From the NCBI GenBank assembly GCA_050330055.1, contig JBHJOF010000084.1, forward strand, positions 1-6,800: a stretch of 6,800 bases of DNA. The letters run 5' to 3'. The notes beneath the pieces are model-generated. The model did no database searches and had not been told where the DNA came from. It saw nothing but the letters and a program-made list of their open reading frames with translations. Positions 6,275 through 6,800 of this stretch are shown in pieces. The translations under genes were made by a program, and so were the position numbers. The stretch is from JBHJOF01 sp050330055. Its GTDB lineage: Bacteria; Pseudomonadota; Alphaproteobacteria; Kiloniellales; JAKSDN01. The stretch's first letter is position 1; the number at the start of each line of letters is the position of its first letter.

Positions 6275-6289
6275 GACTCACCGCTTAGG
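6262..6289 (+). repeat. 14-bp tandem duplication at the hutF stop codon
   Basis: ACTCACCGCCTAGG (6262-6275) is followed directly by ACTCACCGCTTAGG (6276-6289), with one mismatch. The first copy contains the last codons of hutF and its TAG stop. The second lies in the 3' untranslated region. It looks like a local slippage duplication. Confidence 0.7.
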
Positions 6290-6338
6290 GTTGCAGCAAG
6301 CCCGTCCATAGATTCTCACAGAAATCGACCTTGCCGGT

Positions 6339-6355
6339 TCCGGCGACCCGCCGGA
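6339..6355. repeat. Short GC-rich stem-loop downstream of hutF
   Basis: TCCGGCG (6339-6345) pairs perfectly with CGCCGGA (6349-6355) around the 3-nt loop ACC. It lies 65 nt after the hutF stop. No T-run follows, so a role as hutF terminator is possible but weakly supported. Confidence 0.35.
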
Positions 6356-6389
6356 TGGTGATGCCGGCTCGACCCCGGATCGCCTCCCC

Positions 6390-6399
6390 TGTTCGTACA
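6390..6399. promoter_or_regulatory. Possible GntR/HutC-like operator
   Basis: TGTTCGTACA has dyad arms TGT and ACA and agrees at 7 of 8 fixed positions with the TGTA-NN-TACA half-site pattern I recall for HutC, a GntR-family regulator. It lies 24 nt before the start of the ornithine cyclodeaminase-like gene, a sensible place for an operator. One short match in one place is weak evidence. Confidence 0.2.
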
Positions 6400-6412
6400 A
6401 ATGCAATCATTC

Positions 6413-6417
6413 AGGAA
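6413..6417 (+). promoter_or_regulatory. Ribosome binding site of the ornithine cyclodeaminase-like gene
   Basis: AGGAA ends 6 nt before the ATG at 6424 and supports that start. Confidence 0.55.
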
Positions 6418-6423
6418 CGCTGC

Positions 6424-6800
6424 ATGGACGAGATACGCTTCACCTACCTCAATGGGCCCGACATCGCGCAGCTCCGGATCAGCGATCGGGAGATCCTGGA
6501 CGCCGTCGAGGACGGCCTGCGCGCCCAAGGCCACGGCGAGGCGGTGATCGAGCCGCGCGTCCATCTCGAGCCGAACCCGGCCTTCCACGGCCACTTCAAT
6601 ATACTGCGTGGATACGTGGCGCCGCTCGGGCTGGCCGGCGTCAAGATCGTCGGCGACTACGTCGACAACTACAAGCAGGGCCTGCCGTCGGAGATGGCGC
6701 TGCTCAATCTCTTCGATCCCATGACCGGAATGCCGGTGGCGCTGCTCGACGCCACGGCGATCACCGAGATGCGCACCGGGGCGCTGACGGCGATCGGGGC
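6424..6800 (+). CDS. Ornithine cyclodeaminase/mu-crystallin family protein, 3'-partial
   Basis: The first 125 codons of a protein cut off by the right edge; full-length members are about 310-350 aa. The family is NAD(P)-dependent and includes ornithine cyclodeaminase (ornithine to proline plus ammonia), pyrroline-2-carboxylate reductases, alanine dehydrogenases and siderophore-precursor enzymes. The visible part is the N-terminal substrate-binding domain. It shows EPRVHL (43-48), HFNILRGYV (57-65), AGVKIVGDYVDNYKQGLPS (71-89), LNLFDPMTGMPVALLDATAIT (94-114) and EMRTGA (115-120). R45, K74 and R117 fall where the substrate-binding residues of the Pseudomonas putida enzyme lie, as I recall. The Rossmann domain and the residue that separates true cyclodeaminases from relatives are outside the window, so the substrate is open. 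AGGAA precedes the ATG. It follows hutF on the same strand after 149 bp, so cotranscription is possible but unproven. Confidence 0.87.
   Translation, partial: MDEIRFTYLNGPDIAQLRISDREILDAVEDGLRAQGHGEAVIEPRVHLEPNPAFHGHFNILRGYVAPLGLAGVKIVGDYVDNYKQGLPSEMALLNLFDPMTGMPVALLDATAITEMRTGALTAIG

Noticed and set aside
1..6800. CRISPR array, tRNA, rRNA, transposase, phage or toxin-antitoxin module, or a new multi-gene system
   Set aside because: I looked on both strands and found no regularly spaced repeats, no cloverleaf-like segment and no recombinase or toxin motifs. The genes are mostly ordinary metabolism plus two secreted proteins.

Overview
The window is high-GC chromosomal DNA, most likely from an alphaproteobacterium. 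The evidence is the very GC-rich third codon positions, an IalB-family secreted protein (a family typical of Alphaproteobacteria), and the deiminase/deformylase (HutF-HutG) branch of histidine breakdown. I cannot name a genus.

Layout, left to right. (1) The left edge holds the 3' part of a clearly lower-GC hypothetical gene (+ strand, about 1-566) with a weak resemblance to DUF5677-type helical proteins. (2) A convergent gene (661-1470, - strand) encodes an exported metallo-beta-lactamase-fold protein whose canonical HxHxDH motif is altered. (3) A gene-free stretch of about 420 bp (1471-1892) holds two inverted 29-bp REP-like palindromes and a second family of repeats built on 'ACACAGATGA' and its complement. 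(4) hutG (1893-2714, +) encodes N-formylglutamate deformylase. (5) An IalB-family periplasmic protein gene follows (2803-3357, +). (6) A 154-bp, strongly self-complementary repeat (3395-3548) fills the gap between two convergent genes. (7) hutI (3561-4796, -) and hutF (4898-6274, +) are divergent and share a 101-bp intergenic region. (8) The 5' part of an ornithine cyclodeaminase/mu-crystallin family gene (6424 onward, +) runs off the right edge.

The metabolic theme is histidine use. HutI opens imidazolonepropionate to N-formimino-glutamate, HutF deiminates this to N-formylglutamate and ammonia, and HutG splits that into glutamate and formate. The first two enzymes (HutH, HutU), a HutC-type regulator and a transporter are not in the window and must lie elsewhere. 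The ornithine cyclodeaminase-like enzyme may belong to linked glutamate/proline/ornithine metabolism, but that link rests on proximity only.

I found no CRISPR array, tRNA, rRNA, transposase, phage module or convincing new multi-gene system. The most notable points are the altered metal motif in the exported MBL-fold protein, the two-copy inverted repeat at 3395-3548 in which one copy carries an extra 17-nt segment, the compositionally foreign gene at the left edge, and the absence of Shine-Dalgarno sequences at all three hut genes.
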